64,000 nt of DNA from Streptomyces gelaticus (GTDB taxonomy: Bacteria; Actinomycetota; Actinomycetes; Streptomycetales; Streptomycetaceae), in the NCBI RefSeq assembly GCF_014649535.1, contig NZ_BMTF01000002.1, positions 248,001 to 312,000 of the forward strand, in the 5' to 3' direction. The notes under the pieces were generated by a model that was not told where the DNA came from, ran no database searches, and was given only the letters and a program-made list of their open reading frames with translations. A program made the position numbers and the translations under genes. Position 1 is the stretch's first letter, and every line of letters starts with the position of its first letter. Shown piece by piece: positions 1 through 11,436 of the stretch.

Positions 1-1908
<1,908 letters not shown>

Positions 1909-2036
1909 GGTGTGCTCCCCTTTGATCCGACTGCGAAGCCGAGCGGTGCGCGGTGCGCATCGAGGCTGTCCTTGTTTCTCCTGGGATCCTGTCACGCGGC
2001 ACCGGCGGGGAGGGCGGCCAGCGGGGCCGGTCGGGA

Positions 2037-2059
2037 ATGTCAGTGGTCCGTGGCAGGAT
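2037..2059 (+). promoter_or_regulatory. Candidate PafBC-type damage promoter of polA
   Basis: ATGTCAGTG (2037-2045), eight bases, then CAGGAT (2054-2059) matches the RecA-independent damage promoter TTGTCRGTG-N8-TAnnnT except for the first base of each element. The -10 ends exactly 7 nt before the GTG at 2067, as expected for a leaderless mRNA. The match is weaker than those at uvrB and ogt. Confidence 0.5.
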
Positions 2060-2066
2060 CGGGGGC

Positions 2067-4775
2067 GTGGCTGAGACGGCATCGAAGAAGACGGCAGACA
2101 ACCGACCGCGCCTGCTCCTGATGGACGGGCACTCCCTGGCGTACCGGGCGTTCTTTGCGCTGCCTGCGGAGAATTTCACGACAGGGTCGGGGCAGCCGAC
2201 GAACGCGGTGTACGGCTTCGCGTCGATGCTTGCGAACACGCTGCGTGATGAGGCGCCGACGCATTTCGCGGTGGCGTTCGACGTCTCCCGCAAGACCTGG
2301 CGCGCGCAGGAGTTCCCCGAGTACAAGGCGAACCGCTCGAAGACCCCGGACGAGTTCAGGGGGCAGGTCGAGCTGATCGGCGAGCTGCTGGACGCGATGC
2401 ACGCGCACCGTTTCGCGGTCGACGGCTTCGAGGCGGACGACGTCATCGCCACGCTGGCCACGCAGGCCGAGGCGGCGGGCTTCGAGGTGCTGATCGTCAC
2501 CGGTGACCGGGATTCGTTCCAGCTGATCACGGACAACGTCACCGTGCTGTACCCGACCAAGGGCGTCTCGGAGCTGACGCGCTTCACCCCGGCGAAGGTC
2601 GAGGAGAAGTACGGGCTCACGCCGCAGCAGTACCCCGATTTCGCGGCGCTGCGCGGCGACCCGTCGGACAACCTCCCGGGCATTCCCGGTGTGGGCGAGA
2701 AGACCGCCGCGAAGTGGATCAACCAGTTCGGTTCGTTCGACGAGCTGGTCGGGCGTGCCGAGGAGGTCAAGGGCAAGGCCGGCCAGAATTTCCGGGACCA
2801 TCTGGACGCGGTGCGGCTGAACCGCAGGCTGACCGAGATGGTCCGTGACGTGGAGCTGCCCAGGACCCCGCAGGACCTGGAGCGCGCACCGTACGACCGC
2901 GCGGCGGTGAAGGGGGTGCTCGACGTCCTGGAGATCCGTAACCCGAGCTTGCGCGAGCGGCTGCTGGCCGTCGACCCGGGCGCCGAGGAAGAGGCCCCGG
3001 CGCCCGCCGCGGGCGTCGAGCTGGACGGCGTGGTGCTGGGCGCGGGCGAGCTCGCGCCCTGGCTCGCCGGGCACGGCGGGCAGCCGCTCGGCGTGGCCAC
3101 GGTCGACACCTGGGTGGTGGGCAGCGGCACAGTCTCCGAGATCGCGCTGGCCGCGGCGGACGGCGCGGCGGCCTGGTTCGACCCGGCCCAGCTCGACGAG
3201 GGCGACGAGCAGGCGTTCGCCGCCTGGATCGCCGATGCGGACCGGCCCAAGGTCATGCACAACGCGAAGAGCGCCATGCGGGTCTTTCCCGAGCACGGCT
3301 GGCGGGTCGACGGCGTCACGATGGACACCGCGCTGGCCGCCTATCTGGTCAAGCCCGGCCGCCGTTCCTTCGCGCTGGACGCGCTGACGCTGGAGTATCT
3401 GGGCCGTGAGCTGGCCCCCGCCGCCGCGTCCGACGGGCAGCTGGCCTTCGGTGCGGACGACCAGGCCGAGGCCGAGTCCCTGATGGCGCAGGCCCGCGCG
3501 GTCCTGGACCTGGGCGGCGCCTTCACCACACGGCTGGCGGAGGTCGGCGCGGCCGGGCTGCTGCACGACATGGAGCTGCCGACGTCCGCGCTGCTGGCCC
3601 GTCTGGAGCGGCATGGCATCGCCGCGGACCGGGCGCATCTGGAAGGCATGGAGCAGCAGTTCGCCGGTGCGGTGCAGCAGGCGGTGAAGGAGGCGCACGC
3701 CGCGGTCGGCCGCGAGTTCAACCTCGGCTCGCCCAAGCAGCTCCAGGAGGTCCTCTTCGGCGAGCTGGGGCTGCCGAAGACGAAGAAGACGAAGACCGGG
3801 TACACCACGGACGCCGACGCGCTGGCCTGGCTCGCCGCGCAGACCGAGCACGAGCTTCCGGTGATCATGCTGCGCCACCGCGAGCAGGCCAAGCTGCGGG
3901 TCACCGTCGAGGGCCTGATCAAGACGATCGCGGCCGACGGCCGTATCCACACCACGTTCAACCAGACGGTGGCGGCGACGGGCCGGCTCTCCTCCACCGA
4001 CCCCAACCTGCAGAACATCCCGGTCCGTACGGACGAGGGCCGGGCCATCCGCCGGGGTTTCGTCGTCGGCGAGGGCTTCGAGACGCTGATGACGGCCGAC
4101 TACAGCCAGATCGAGCTCCGGGTGATGGCCCACCTCTCCGAGGACGCGGGCCTGATCGAGGCGTTCACCTCCGGGGAGGACCTGCACACCACGGTCGCCT
4201 CGCAGGTCTTCGGCGTCGACAAGTCGGCCGTCGACCCGGAGATGCGCCGCAAGATCAAGGCCATGAGCTACGGACTCGCGTACGGGCTCTCCGCGTTCGG
4301 CCTCTCCCAGCAGCTGAACATCGAGGCGGGCGAGGCGCGCGGCCTGATGGACACGTACTTCGAGCGGTTCGGCGGAGTGCGTGACTATCTGCACCGGGTG
4401 GTCGAGGAGGCCAGGGCCACGGGCTACACGGAGACGGTCTTCGGCCGCCGCCGTTACCTCCCCGACCTCAACAGCGACAACCGCCAGCGCCGTGAGATGG
4501 CGGAGCGGATGGCGCTCAACGCACCGATCCAGGGCACGGCCGCGGACATCGTCAAGGTCGCCATGCTCCAGGTCGACCGGGCGCTGACCGGGGCGAAGCT
4601 GAAGTCCCGGATGCTGCTCCAGGTCCATGACGAGATCGTGCTGGAGATCGCCGGGGGCGAGCGGGCGCAGGTCGAGGAGATCGTGCGCCACGAGATGTCC
4701 ACGGCCGTGCAGTTGCGCGCCCCGCTGGATGTCTCGGTGGGCGTCGGTACGGACTGGGAGTCGGCGGCGCACTGA
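2067..4775 (+). CDS. polA: DNA polymerase I
   Basis: 902-residue family A polymerase for repair synthesis and RNA primer removal. Domains run in the usual order: 5'-3' exonuclease (about residues 8-300, starting LLLMDGHSLAYRAFF and including the GVGEKTA helix-hairpin-helix), a 3'-5' exonuclease fold lacking the usual catalytic acidic motif, as is common in actinobacteria (about 320-500), and the polymerase domain (about 520-902). Polymerase motif A is DYSQIELR near residue 678, motif B is RRKIKAMSYGLAYG near 728, motif C is QVHDE near 854. I chose the GTG at 2067 because conservation begins there and a -10 box lies 7 nt upstream; an ATG at 2037 would add 10 residues but falls inside the promoter. 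A hairpin terminator follows. Confidence 0.97.
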   Translation: MAETASKKTADNRPRLLLMDGHSLAYRAFFALPAENFTTGSGQPTNAVYGFASMLANTLRDEAPTHFAVAFDVSRKTWRAQEFPEYKANRSKTPDEFRGQVELIGELLDAMHAHRFAVDGFEADDVIATLATQAEAAGFEVLIVTGDRDSFQLITDNVTVLYPTKGVSELTRFTPAKVEEKYGLTPQQYPDFAALRGDPSDNLPGIPGVGEKTAAKWINQFGSFDELVGRAEEVKGKAGQNFRDHLDAVRLNRRLTEMVRDVELPRTPQDLERAPYDRAAVKGVLDVLEIRNPSLRERLLAVDPGAEEEAPAPAAGVELDGVVLGAGELAPWLAGHGGQPLGVATVDTWVVGSGTVSEIALAAADGAAAWFDPAQLDEGDEQAFAAWIADADRPKVMHNAKSAMRVFPEHGWRVDGVTMDTALAAYLVKPGRRSFALDALTLEYLGRELAPAAASDGQLAFGADDQAEAESLMAQARAVLDLGGAFTTRLAEVGAAGLLHDMELPTSALLARLERHGIAADRAHLEGMEQQFAGAVQQAVKEAHAAVGREFNLGSPKQLQEVLFGELGLPKTKKTKTGYTTDADALAWLAAQTEHELPVIMLRHREQAKLRVTVEGLIKTIAADGRIHTTFNQTVAATGRLSSTDPNLQNIPVRTDEGRAIRRGFVVGEGFETLMTADYSQIELRVMAHLSEDAGLIEAFTSGEDLHTTVASQVFGVDKSAVDPEMRRKIKAMSYGLAYGLSAFGLSQQLNIEAGEARGLMDTYFERFGGVRDYLHRVVEEARATGYTETVFGRRRYLPDLNSDNRQRREMAERMALNAPIQGTAADIVKVAMLQVDRALTGAKLKSRMLLQVHDEIVLEIAGGERAQVEEIVRHEMSTAVQLRAPLDVSVGVGTDWESAAH

Positions 4776-4794
4776 CCCGCCGAAGGCGCCGGAC

Positions 4795-4821
4795 GGGCCT
4801 GGGACAACACGTCCCCGGCCC
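4795..4821 (+). terminator. polA terminator hairpin
   Basis: GGGCC-T-GGGAC pairs with GTCCC-C-GGCCC around an AACAC loop, 20 nt after the polA stop: ten paired bases with one internal mismatch. It lies between convergent polA and the DUF4184 gene. There is no U-tract, which is normal in Streptomyces. Confidence 0.55.
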
Positions 4822-4848
4822 GCCCGGATGCCTGCGCGCAAGTCGGCC

Positions 4849-5673
4849 CTACATCCGTTCGGCGACCGTGGCTGCGGCTGTGCGCGGTCGCCGCAGCCGC
4901 AGCCACGCCCCGTACAGCACCAGGCCCACCGCCAGCCCCGCCCCGGCGCCGAAGCAGGCGGTCGGGATGATGTCCAGCGGGGTGCCGATGTGACCGAAGT
5001 ACGCGTACCAGCGTGCGCACCGGTGGGCGACACCGAGCAGTACGCAGACGCTCAGCAGCACCCCCGCCGCCCACCGGCCCCGACGGTCCAGCACCGGCAC
5101 CGACGACGGGACCGGGCGCGCCCCGGTCCGCCGCAGCCCCGACGCCGTGAACCGGGCGAGCACGGCCAGGGCCACCGCCGAACTGCCGTACTGCACCAGC
5201 TGGAACACCGGGAATCCGCCGATGCTGCCGTCGAGCACCGGCACCAGGCGCACCCCCCACCGGTCGTGATGGGTGAAGGCGTCCCAGACGACATGGGTGG
5301 CGGCCCCGGTCACCGCCGACAGCACGAACCCGGCGGCCTCCCGGACACCCCGGGCCCCGCGCCGACCCCGCAGGAACGCGTGCACCCGCCCCTGCCAGGC
5401 TTCCGGCAGCAGCGCCACCAGCGGTTCGCGCAGCAGCAGCCACAACGCCACCACGGCCGCGGTGATCAGCACATCGACCGTGAGCACACCCCACACCGAG
5501 TGGGTGACCTGCCCGAACTCCATGGCGCCGGGAACCGCGGTGTCCGCGTAGTACGTCATGTCGGGGGCGAAGGAGCCCGCGACGAGCGCCGAGGCGAACA
5601 GCGGGCCGCGTGCTGTCCCGTCCCGCCGTATCCCGGGGAGGACGGCGGCGGCATGGCTGAGTGTGAACGGCAT
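4849..5673 (-). CDS. DUF4184 family membrane protein
   Basis: 274 residues with the DUF4184 signature: an N-terminal MPFTLSHAAAVLPG, then a membrane segment containing GSFAPDMTYY, and a THVVWDAFTHHDRWG motif in the middle. The conserved His and Asp residues in membrane-proximal positions resemble membrane-bound metal-dependent hydrolases, but no reaction has been established for the family. About five or six hydrophobic segments are visible. The gene is convergent with polA. A CATACT box lies exactly 7 nt before the ATG at 5673, so the mRNA is probably leaderless. Family assignment is good; function is unknown. Confidence 0.85.
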   Translation of the reverse strand: MPFTLSHAAAVLPGIRRDGTARGPLFASALVAGSFAPDMTYYADTAVPGAMEFGQVTHSVWGVLTVDVLITAAVVALWLLLREPLVALLPEAWQGRVHAFLRGRRGARGVREAAGFVLSAVTGAATHVVWDAFTHHDRWGVRLVPVLDGSIGGFPVFQLVQYGSSAVALAVLARFTASGLRRTGARPVPSSVPVLDRRGRWAAGVLLSVCVLLGVAHRCARWYAYFGHIGTPLDIIPTACFGAGAGLAVGLVLYGAWLRLRRPRTAAATVAERM

Positions 5674-5859
5674 GGCGGCAAGTATGGGCGAGCCGTCCCG
5701 CTCGCCCGGCCACCGCCGTACAGCTTGCTGTCCGGAACGTGAAAAACAGGTGAGAACCGGTCAGCACACGGTGTCCCGACGGCACAAGTTGCCGTAGGGT
5801 CGCCTGAGTCCTGCTGCTGGGGAGCGCGGACAGCCGTCGAAGGGGAGGGGCCAGAGGTT

Positions 5860-7557
5860 ATGGCAGCGCAATTCGGTCGCCGACTTCGCAAGGGGGCGAC
5901 CACCACTGCTGTGGCCGCCGTCGCCGTCGCGGCGCTCTCCGCCTCGGGGGCCCCGGGCGCCACACTGGTCACCGACAGCGGCGACCAGCAGTCCACCGGG
6001 ACGACCCCTCCGCCCGACGACAGCGCGGCCACCGGCAACTCGCCGTACTACACGGACCTCCCCCCGCTGAACACCCCCGACAAGCCCGGCACGTCCACGC
6101 ATCTGCCCGTCACCGGCAGCGCGGAATCCGGCATCCCGGCCTCGATCCTGGCCGCGTACAAGAAGGCCGAGCGGACCGTCGCCGACAGCGACGCCGCCTG
6201 CCGGCTGCCCTGGCAGCTGCTCGCCGCGATCGGCAAGGTCGAGTCCGGCCAGGCCCGCGGCGGCAGGGTCGACGCGAACGGCACCACGTTCTCGCCGATC
6301 CTCGGCCCGGTCCTCGACGGCCGGGGCTTCGCCATGATCAAGGACACCGACAACGGGGCGTACGACGGGGACTCGACCCATGACCGCGCCGTGGGCCCGA
6401 TGCAGTTCATCCCGTCCACCTGGGCGACCTGGGGCCAGGACGGCAACGGCGACGGCCGCAAGGACCCCAACAACATCTACGACGCGGCGCTCGCCGCCGG
6501 CCGCTACCTCTGCGCCGGCTCCCGCGATCTGTCCCTCGCCGCGGACCTCGACCGGGCGGTCCTGAGTTACAACCACTCGGACGCCTATCTGCGTACCGTC
6601 CGCTCGTGGTTCGACTACTACAACCGCGGCACCCACGAGATCCCCGACGGCACCGGTGCCGTGCCGCCCGGCCTCGGCGGAGGCGCGGACCGCGACTCCG
6701 GCAGCCCGAGCCCGTCGCCCTCGCCGTCCGGAACGACCAAGCCGAAGCCGAACCCGTCGAAGCCGGGTGACGGCGGGTCGACCAGCCCGAAGCCGACCCC
6801 GAAGCCCACTCCCAAGCCGTCCCGGACCCTCGCGGCTGTGGAGAACGCCGGTACCGGCACGCTGACCGCCACCGCGGGCGACGCCTTCGCCGAACGGATC
6901 AAGGTGCGGGCCAGGAACGGCCTCGGCGGCCCGCTCGCCAAGGTGTCCGTGACCTTCACCGTCGCCGGTGACACCGACGCCGCCTTCGACGGCGGGAAGA
7001 AGACGGTCACCCTCCTCACCGGAGCCGACGGGACGGCCACCGCCCCGGTGCTGAAGGCGGGCGAGAAGTCCGGGAAGTTCACGGTGCGGGCCGCCGCCAC
7101 CGGCCGCTCGCTGCCCCCCGTCGCCTACACGGCGACCGTCACCGCCCGCCGGGCCGACGCGATCGCCAGGACCGACGACAAGGCGCTGACTGCGGCGCCC
7201 GGCACCGAGTTCGCCGACACCGTCGAGGTCAAGGCCACCTACAAGGGTGCGGTCGCGGCGGGTGTCGCCGTCACCGCCACCATGATCACCGATGACGTGA
7301 AGCCGGTCGAGAACGACAAGGGCCCCTGCTTCAAGGACGCCGACGGCAAGACGGTCCGTACCCTCACGGGGCTGAGGACCGGCGCCGACGGCACCCTGAA
7401 GCTGCCCAGGATCTACGCCGACGGCACCGAGGGGACCTACAAGCTGCGCCTCACCACCGAGGGCGGCGCCACGGTCGTCGTCGAGCTGAAGGTCGAGGCG
7501 TCCGAGCCTTCGGCGACGCCCGACCCCTCCGGGACGCCCGAGACACCCGCCGCCTGA
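5860..7557 (+). CDS. Secreted lytic transglycosylase with C-terminal Ig-like repeats
   Basis: 565 residues: a basic, hydrophobic signal-like N-terminus (about 1-35), a lytic murein transglycosylase (SLT/MltB-like) domain at about 85-245 with the probable catalytic Glu128 in IGKVESG and the supporting motif AVGPMQFIPSTWATWG, then a Ser/Pro/Lys-rich linker (about 275-325), then two invasin/Ig-like beta-sandwich repeats (about 327-425 and 430-545). It should cleave the glycan strand of peptidoglycan outside the membrane. The ATG at 5860 is preceded by GGGGAGGGG at 9-nt spacing. A TAGGGT at 5795-5800 is a candidate -10 box. A strong hairpin follows the stop. The sandwich repeats could anchor it in the wall or on a surface; that is inference. 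Confidence 0.88.
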   Translation: MAAQFGRRLRKGATTTAVAAVAVAALSASGAPGATLVTDSGDQQSTGTTPPPDDSAATGNSPYYTDLPPLNTPDKPGTSTHLPVTGSAESGIPASILAAYKKAERTVADSDAACRLPWQLLAAIGKVESGQARGGRVDANGTTFSPILGPVLDGRGFAMIKDTDNGAYDGDSTHDRAVGPMQFIPSTWATWGQDGNGDGRKDPNNIYDAALAAGRYLCAGSRDLSLAADLDRAVLSYNHSDAYLRTVRSWFDYYNRGTHEIPDGTGAVPPGLGGGADRDSGSPSPSPSPSGTTKPKPNPSKPGDGGSTSPKPTPKPTPKPSRTLAAVENAGTGTLTATAGDAFAERIKVRARNGLGGPLAKVSVTFTVAGDTDAAFDGGKKTVTLLTGADGTATAPVLKAGEKSGKFTVRAAATGRSLPPVAYTATVTARRADAIARTDDKALTAAPGTEFADTVEVKATYKGAVAAGVAVTATMITDDVKPVENDKGPCFKDADGKTVRTLTGLRTGADGTLKLPRIYADGTEGTYKLRLTTEGGATVVVELKVEASEPSATPDPSGTPETPAA

Positions 7558-7580
7558 CCCGGATCCTCCGCACGTCCGAG

Positions 7581-7613
7581 CAGCCCCTTTGCCGTCACCC
7601 GGCACAGGGGCTG
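7581..7613 (+). terminator. Hairpin terminator after the transglycosylase gene
   Basis: A 14-position stem (CAGCCCC..TGCCG with CGGCA..GGGGCTG, one mismatch) around a short TCACC loop, followed by TTCC. It starts 24 nt after the transglycosylase stop and ends about 90 nt before the next start. Confidence 0.65.
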
Positions 7614-7700
7614 TTCCACGTGTTCTCATCTCGCGCCCGCGTTGCTACGGTGCCCCAACGCTGACGACCCATCAGATCCATGCTCTCCGGGAGGACCGGC

Positions 7701-7838
7701 ATGCGTGCTCTCGTCGCCGCCGCCATCGGGCTGGCCGCAGCCCTCGCGCTCGTCCTGACCATGAGCGCGATCGGCGCCCCGCCGGGAGAGACCTCGCCCG
7801 AACCCCTGCTGACCACCGTCCCGGGCCCCAAGAACTAG
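7701..7838 (+). CDS. Small hydrophobic protein (SPW_0924-like), 45 aa
   Basis: A 45-codon frame (ATG 7701, TAG 7836) preceded by GGGAGGA at about 6 nt. The peptide begins MRALVAAAIGLAAALALVLT, a single hydrophobic segment that could be a signal peptide or membrane anchor, and ends in a short polar tail with PPGETSPEPLLTTVPG. It resembles the small Streptomyces family named SPW_0924, found beside DUF3068 genes; that name is from memory. The downstream DUF3068 gene starts 57 nt later, so the two are probably co-transcribed. No function is known. Confidence 0.7.
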   Translation: MRALVAAAIGLAAALALVLTMSAIGAPPGETSPEPLLTTVPGPKN

Positions 7839-7895
7839 TGCTCCTGGGGCACCGACCACCGGAAGAAGCAACCGAAGCCGAGGGAGGGCACCATC

Positions 7896-8879
7896 ATGCG
7901 CCGCCGAGCCAGCCTCGTACTCCTGGCGTTCGCCGTCTTCTTCGCCGCCATGTCGCCGCTGCTGCGCTGGTACGCCTTCCCGAGGCTGGCGAAGATCCCG
8001 CCCAGCCAATACCAGGAGACGGTGCTGGAGGCGAAACCCGCCACCCTCCTCGACTACAACGACAACATGAAGGTGAAGACGGTCCCCAAGGTCACCATCG
8101 TGCAGACCCTCAAGGGCAACGTCGAGGAGTCCGAGAAGATCGAACGCAACGCCGGCCGCGACGTCGTCGTCTGGGACGCCCTCAGCTTCGTGGCCGGCCC
8201 GGACGGCAAGATGGTCTCCGAGATCCCCGAGCGCTACATCTTCGACGCCCACACCCAGGCCCCCGTCCACGCCACCGGCGAATCCGTCGACGGCGACCCG
8301 GTCAGGCGCGAGGGCATCGAGTTCAAGTGGCCCTTCCTCACCCAGAAGCGCGACTACGAGTACTTCGACGCCCAGGCCCGCACCAGCTCACCCATCCACT
8401 ACCGGGGCACCCGTACCTTCCACGGCATGGAGGTGTACTACTTCGAGCAGACCGTCCCGTGGACCAAGGTCCCGATGCCGAAGAAGATGCCGATCAAGGG
8501 CGTCACCCCGCAGCAGATCGCGAAGACGGGCATGACCCGCTGGTACACCACCAAGCGGATGTTCTGGGTGGACCCGGTCACCGGAGCGCCCGTCAACGGC
8601 GAGGAGATCCACAAGGAGGAGCTGCGCAACGCCAGGAAGATGGGGATGCCGCAGGACACCATGACCGTGTTCGCCGGGCACGTGAAGATGCGCCCGGACT
8701 ACGTCGAATCGATCGTCGACCTGGTCGAGTCCCAGCGCCTGCTGGTCCTGCTGCTCACCTCGTACCTGCCGTGGGGCTTCCTGGCCCTCGGCGTCGGACT
8801 GCTCGCGCTCGCCCTGTGGCTGGAGGCCCGCTCCCGCCGCCCGGACACGACACCGGACCCCGCCCCTACTCCCGCTTGA
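7896..8879 (+). CDS. DUF3068 / PorA-family membrane protein
   Basis: 327 residues with one N-terminal membrane segment (about 6-24), a large extracytoplasmic middle domain rich in charged beta-like sequence, and a second membrane segment near the C-terminus (about 286-310). This layout and the motifs QKRDYEYFD and THRGxRTFxGMEVYYF-type repeats (YRGTRTFHGMEVYYFEQ here) fit DUF3068, sometimes labelled PorA family after corynebacterial porins. A porin role is unproven for Streptomyces. The gene follows the 45-aa membrane peptide in an apparent two-gene operon and overlaps the end of convergent hrpB by 14 bp. Confidence 0.85.
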   Translation: MRRRASLVLLAFAVFFAAMSPLLRWYAFPRLAKIPPSQYQETVLEAKPATLLDYNDNMKVKTVPKVTIVQTLKGNVEESEKIERNAGRDVVVWDALSFVAGPDGKMVSEIPERYIFDAHTQAPVHATGESVDGDPVRREGIEFKWPFLTQKRDYEYFDAQARTSSPIHYRGTRTFHGMEVYYFEQTVPWTKVPMPKKMPIKGVTPQQIAKTGMTRWYTTKRMFWVDPVTGAPVNGEEIHKEELRNARKMGMPQDTMTVFAGHVKMRPDYVESIVDLVESQRLLVLLLTSYLPWGFLALGVGLLALALWLEARSRRPDTTPDPAPTPA

Positions 8880-11364
8880 GCCGCGCCTTCGTGAACCGCG
8901 TCGCCTCCACCGTCGTCGGGTCCTGCGGCCACGGATGCTTCGGGTAGCGGCCGCGCAGCTCCGCCCGTACGGCCCGGTAGCCGTCCTGCCAGAACGACGC
9001 CAGATCCGCGGTGACGGCCGCGGGACGGCCGGCCGGGGAGAGGAGATGGACCAGGACCGGAACCCCGGCCACCCTCGGGGTCTCCCGCAGGCCGAACAGC
9101 TCCTGGAGCTTCACCGCGAGTACGGGCTGCGCCCCGCCGTACTCCACCCGGACCCGGGAACCGCTCGGCACCTCGATCCGCTCCGGCGCCAGCTCGTCCA
9201 GCCGCGCCGCCTCGCCCGTCGCCCACGGCAGCAGCCGCCGCAGCGCCTGCCCCGCGTCGATCCGCGCCAGATCGGAGCGCCGCCGGGCCCGGGACAGCTC
9301 GGGCTCCAGCCACTGCCCGGCACGTTCCAGCAGCGCGTCCTGCGACACGTCCGGCCAAGGTTCTCCCAGCTCACGGCGCAAGAACGCGAGCCGCTCCCGC
9401 AGCTGCTCGCTCTCCCGCGTCCACCGCAGCAGCCCGAGCCCTTCCCGCCGCAGCCCCTCGACCAGCGCCTCGCGCACCAGCGCGGGCTCCGGCTGCCGCA
9501 GCGGACGCACCGACAGCTCGACGGCGCCCAGCCGCTCCACCCGGCGGGCCACCACATCACCGCCGGCCCACCGGACCTCCTCGCCTTCCCGCAGCAGATG
9601 TCCGGCCGCCGCCCGTGCCGTTTCCTCGTCGACGACGGCCGCCAGCCGCACCCGCGCGGACGCCGCGTGCGCGGGCCGGTCGGCGACCGCAACGGCCAGC
9701 CAGGGCGCACTGCGCAGCCCCGAACCGTCCCGCAGCTCCGCGCCCGTCCCCGACGCCATCAGGAACACCCCCTCGCCGCGCGCCCGCGCCACCCGCTCCG
9801 GGAACGCCAGCGCGGCCACCAGACCGACGGCCGCGTCGTCCGGACCCGAACCCCCGGCCACGTCCCGCACCGACGAGGACAGCCGCCGGACCTCCTGCCG
9901 CCAGCGCGCCGCGTAGCCGTCCCCGCCCCGCCGCGCCGAGCGCAGCGCGGCCGCCAGATCGTCCCCGTACTCCCGCGGCGGCTCCTCGCCCAGCAGCGCC
10001 ACCACTTCGGCCGCCCGCCGCCCGCCCACCTCGGCGGCGCCGTCCAGCAACGCCCGCGCCAGGCGCGGATGCAGGCCGAGACGGGACATCCGTACACCTC
10101 GGTCGGTCACCCGTCCGTCCGCGTCCACCGCGCCGACCGCCGCCAGCACCTCGCGCGCCGCGCTCATCGCACCCGCCGGCGGCGGGTCGAGCAGCGCCAG
10201 ACCCGATGCGTCCGGATCGCCCCAGCACGCCGCCTGCAACGCGAACGCCGCCAGATCCGCGACCTTGATCTCCGGGGACGGGAACCGGGCGAGCCGCCCG
10301 TCCTCCGCCTGCGCCCAGCACCGGTACACCGCCCCGGGCGCCTCCCGGCCGGCCCGGCCCGCCCGCTGCCTCCCCGCCGCCTGCGAGGCCCGCACCGTCG
10401 TCAGCGCGCTCAGCCCCCGGGCGTGATCGGTACGCGGCTCCCTGGCCAGCCCCGAGTCCACCACAATCCGCACCCCGGGCACGGTGAGGGACGACTCCGC
10501 CACCGAGGTCGCCAGCACCACCCGCCGGCCCTCCGACGACCCGGCCAGCACCGCGTCCTGCACCGCCGCCGGAGCCCGCCCGTGCACCTGGAGCACCTCG
10601 GCGGCCACCCCGGCCAGCTGCCCCGCCACCCGGCCGATCTCACCGACACCCGGCAGAAAACACAGCAGGTCGCCGTCCCGCTCGGCGAGCGCCCGGCGCA
10701 CCGTCGCGGCGACATGCGTCAGCAGCGCCGGATCGACCCTCATCCCGTGCGGCGGCCGTACCGGAGCGGCCGGCGGCGCCCAGACCACCTCCACCGGGTG
10801 CGAGACACCCTGCGCCTCGACCACCGGAGCATCGCCCAGCAGCCGTGCCCAGCCCTGTGCGTCCGTCGTCGCCGAGGCGGCGACCAGCCGCAGATCGGGC
10901 CGGATCGCCTCCCGCACATCGAGCAGGAACGCGGCGACCGTGTCCGCGTCCAGGTGCCGCTCGTGGCACTCGTCGATGATCACCGCATCGACCCCGGCCA
11001 GCTCCTGGTCGCGCTGGAGCCGCTGGAGCAGCACACCGGTGGTCACCACCTCCACCACCGTGTCGTGCCCCACCACCCGCTCGCCGCGGACCGTGAACCC
11101 CACCCGGCCGCCGGCCTGCTCCCCGATGAGCCAGGCCATCCGCCGCGCCGCCGCCCGCGCGGCGATCCGCCGCGGCTCGGCCACCACCACCCTGCGCACC
11201 GGACCGCCCCCGGCCAGACCGGCCAGGACCAGCGGTACGAGCGTCGTCTTGCCGGTGCCGGGCGGCGCGCACAGCACCGCGACGCCGCGGTCGTCGAGCG
11301 CCCGCTCCAGGGCGGGCACAGCGGTGCGTACGGGCAACTGGTCCAGGGCGTCGGTACGGATCAC
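8866..11364 (-). CDS. hrpB: ATP-dependent helicase HrpB
   Basis: 832 residues of the DEAH-box HrpB family. The N-terminus holds Walker A PPGTGKTTLVPL (about residues 36-48), motif II DECHER (about 131), SATTD (about 165), and the second RecA domain with SVAESSLTVPGVRIVVDSG and QRAGRAGRE. The rest is the HrpB-specific C-terminal half with the helicase-associated domain, ending in QDGYRAVRAELRGRYPKHPWPQDP, typical of full-length family members. HrpB is a putative RNA helicase without an essential role in the bacteria studied. The start is a GTG at 11364; a GAGACT box 6 nt upstream could be the -10 of a leaderless mRNA. Confidence 0.93.
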   Translation of the reverse strand: MIRTDALDQLPVRTAVPALERALDDRGVAVLCAPPGTGKTTLVPLVLAGLAGGGPVRRVVVAEPRRIAARAAARRMAWLIGEQAGGRVGFTVRGERVVGHDTVVEVVTTGVLLQRLQRDQELAGVDAVIIDECHERHLDADTVAAFLLDVREAIRPDLRLVAASATTDAQGWARLLGDAPVVEAQGVSHPVEVVWAPPAAPVRPPHGMRVDPALLTHVAATVRRALAERDGDLLCFLPGVGEIGRVAGQLAGVAAEVLQVHGRAPAAVQDAVLAGSSEGRRVVLATSVAESSLTVPGVRIVVDSGLAREPRTDHARGLSALTTVRASQAAGRQRAGRAGREAPGAVYRCWAQAEDGRLARFPSPEIKVADLAAFALQAACWGDPDASGLALLDPPPAGAMSAAREVLAAVGAVDADGRVTDRGVRMSRLGLHPRLARALLDGAAEVGGRRAAEVVALLGEEPPREYGDDLAAALRSARRGGDGYAARWRQEVRRLSSSVRDVAGGSGPDDAAVGLVAALAFPERVARARGEGVFLMASGTGAELRDGSGLRSAPWLAVAVADRPAHAASARVRLAAVVDEETARAAAGHLLREGEEVRWAGGDVVARRVERLGAVELSVRPLRQPEPALVREALVEGLRREGLGLLRWTRESEQLRERLAFLRRELGEPWPDVSQDALLERAGQWLEPELSRARRRSDLARIDAGQALRRLLPWATGEAARLDELAPERIEVPSGSRVRVEYGGAQPVLAVKLQELFGLRETPRVAGVPVLVHLLSPAGRPAAVTADLASFWQDGYRAVRAELRGRYPKHPWPQDPTTVEATRFTKARLKRE

Positions 11365-11436
11365 GCCCCCAGTCTCGTACGGCGCGCCCCCGCCCGGACC
11401 CGGGCCCCCGCGCTCCGCCCGCTCGGTCCCGTCCGC

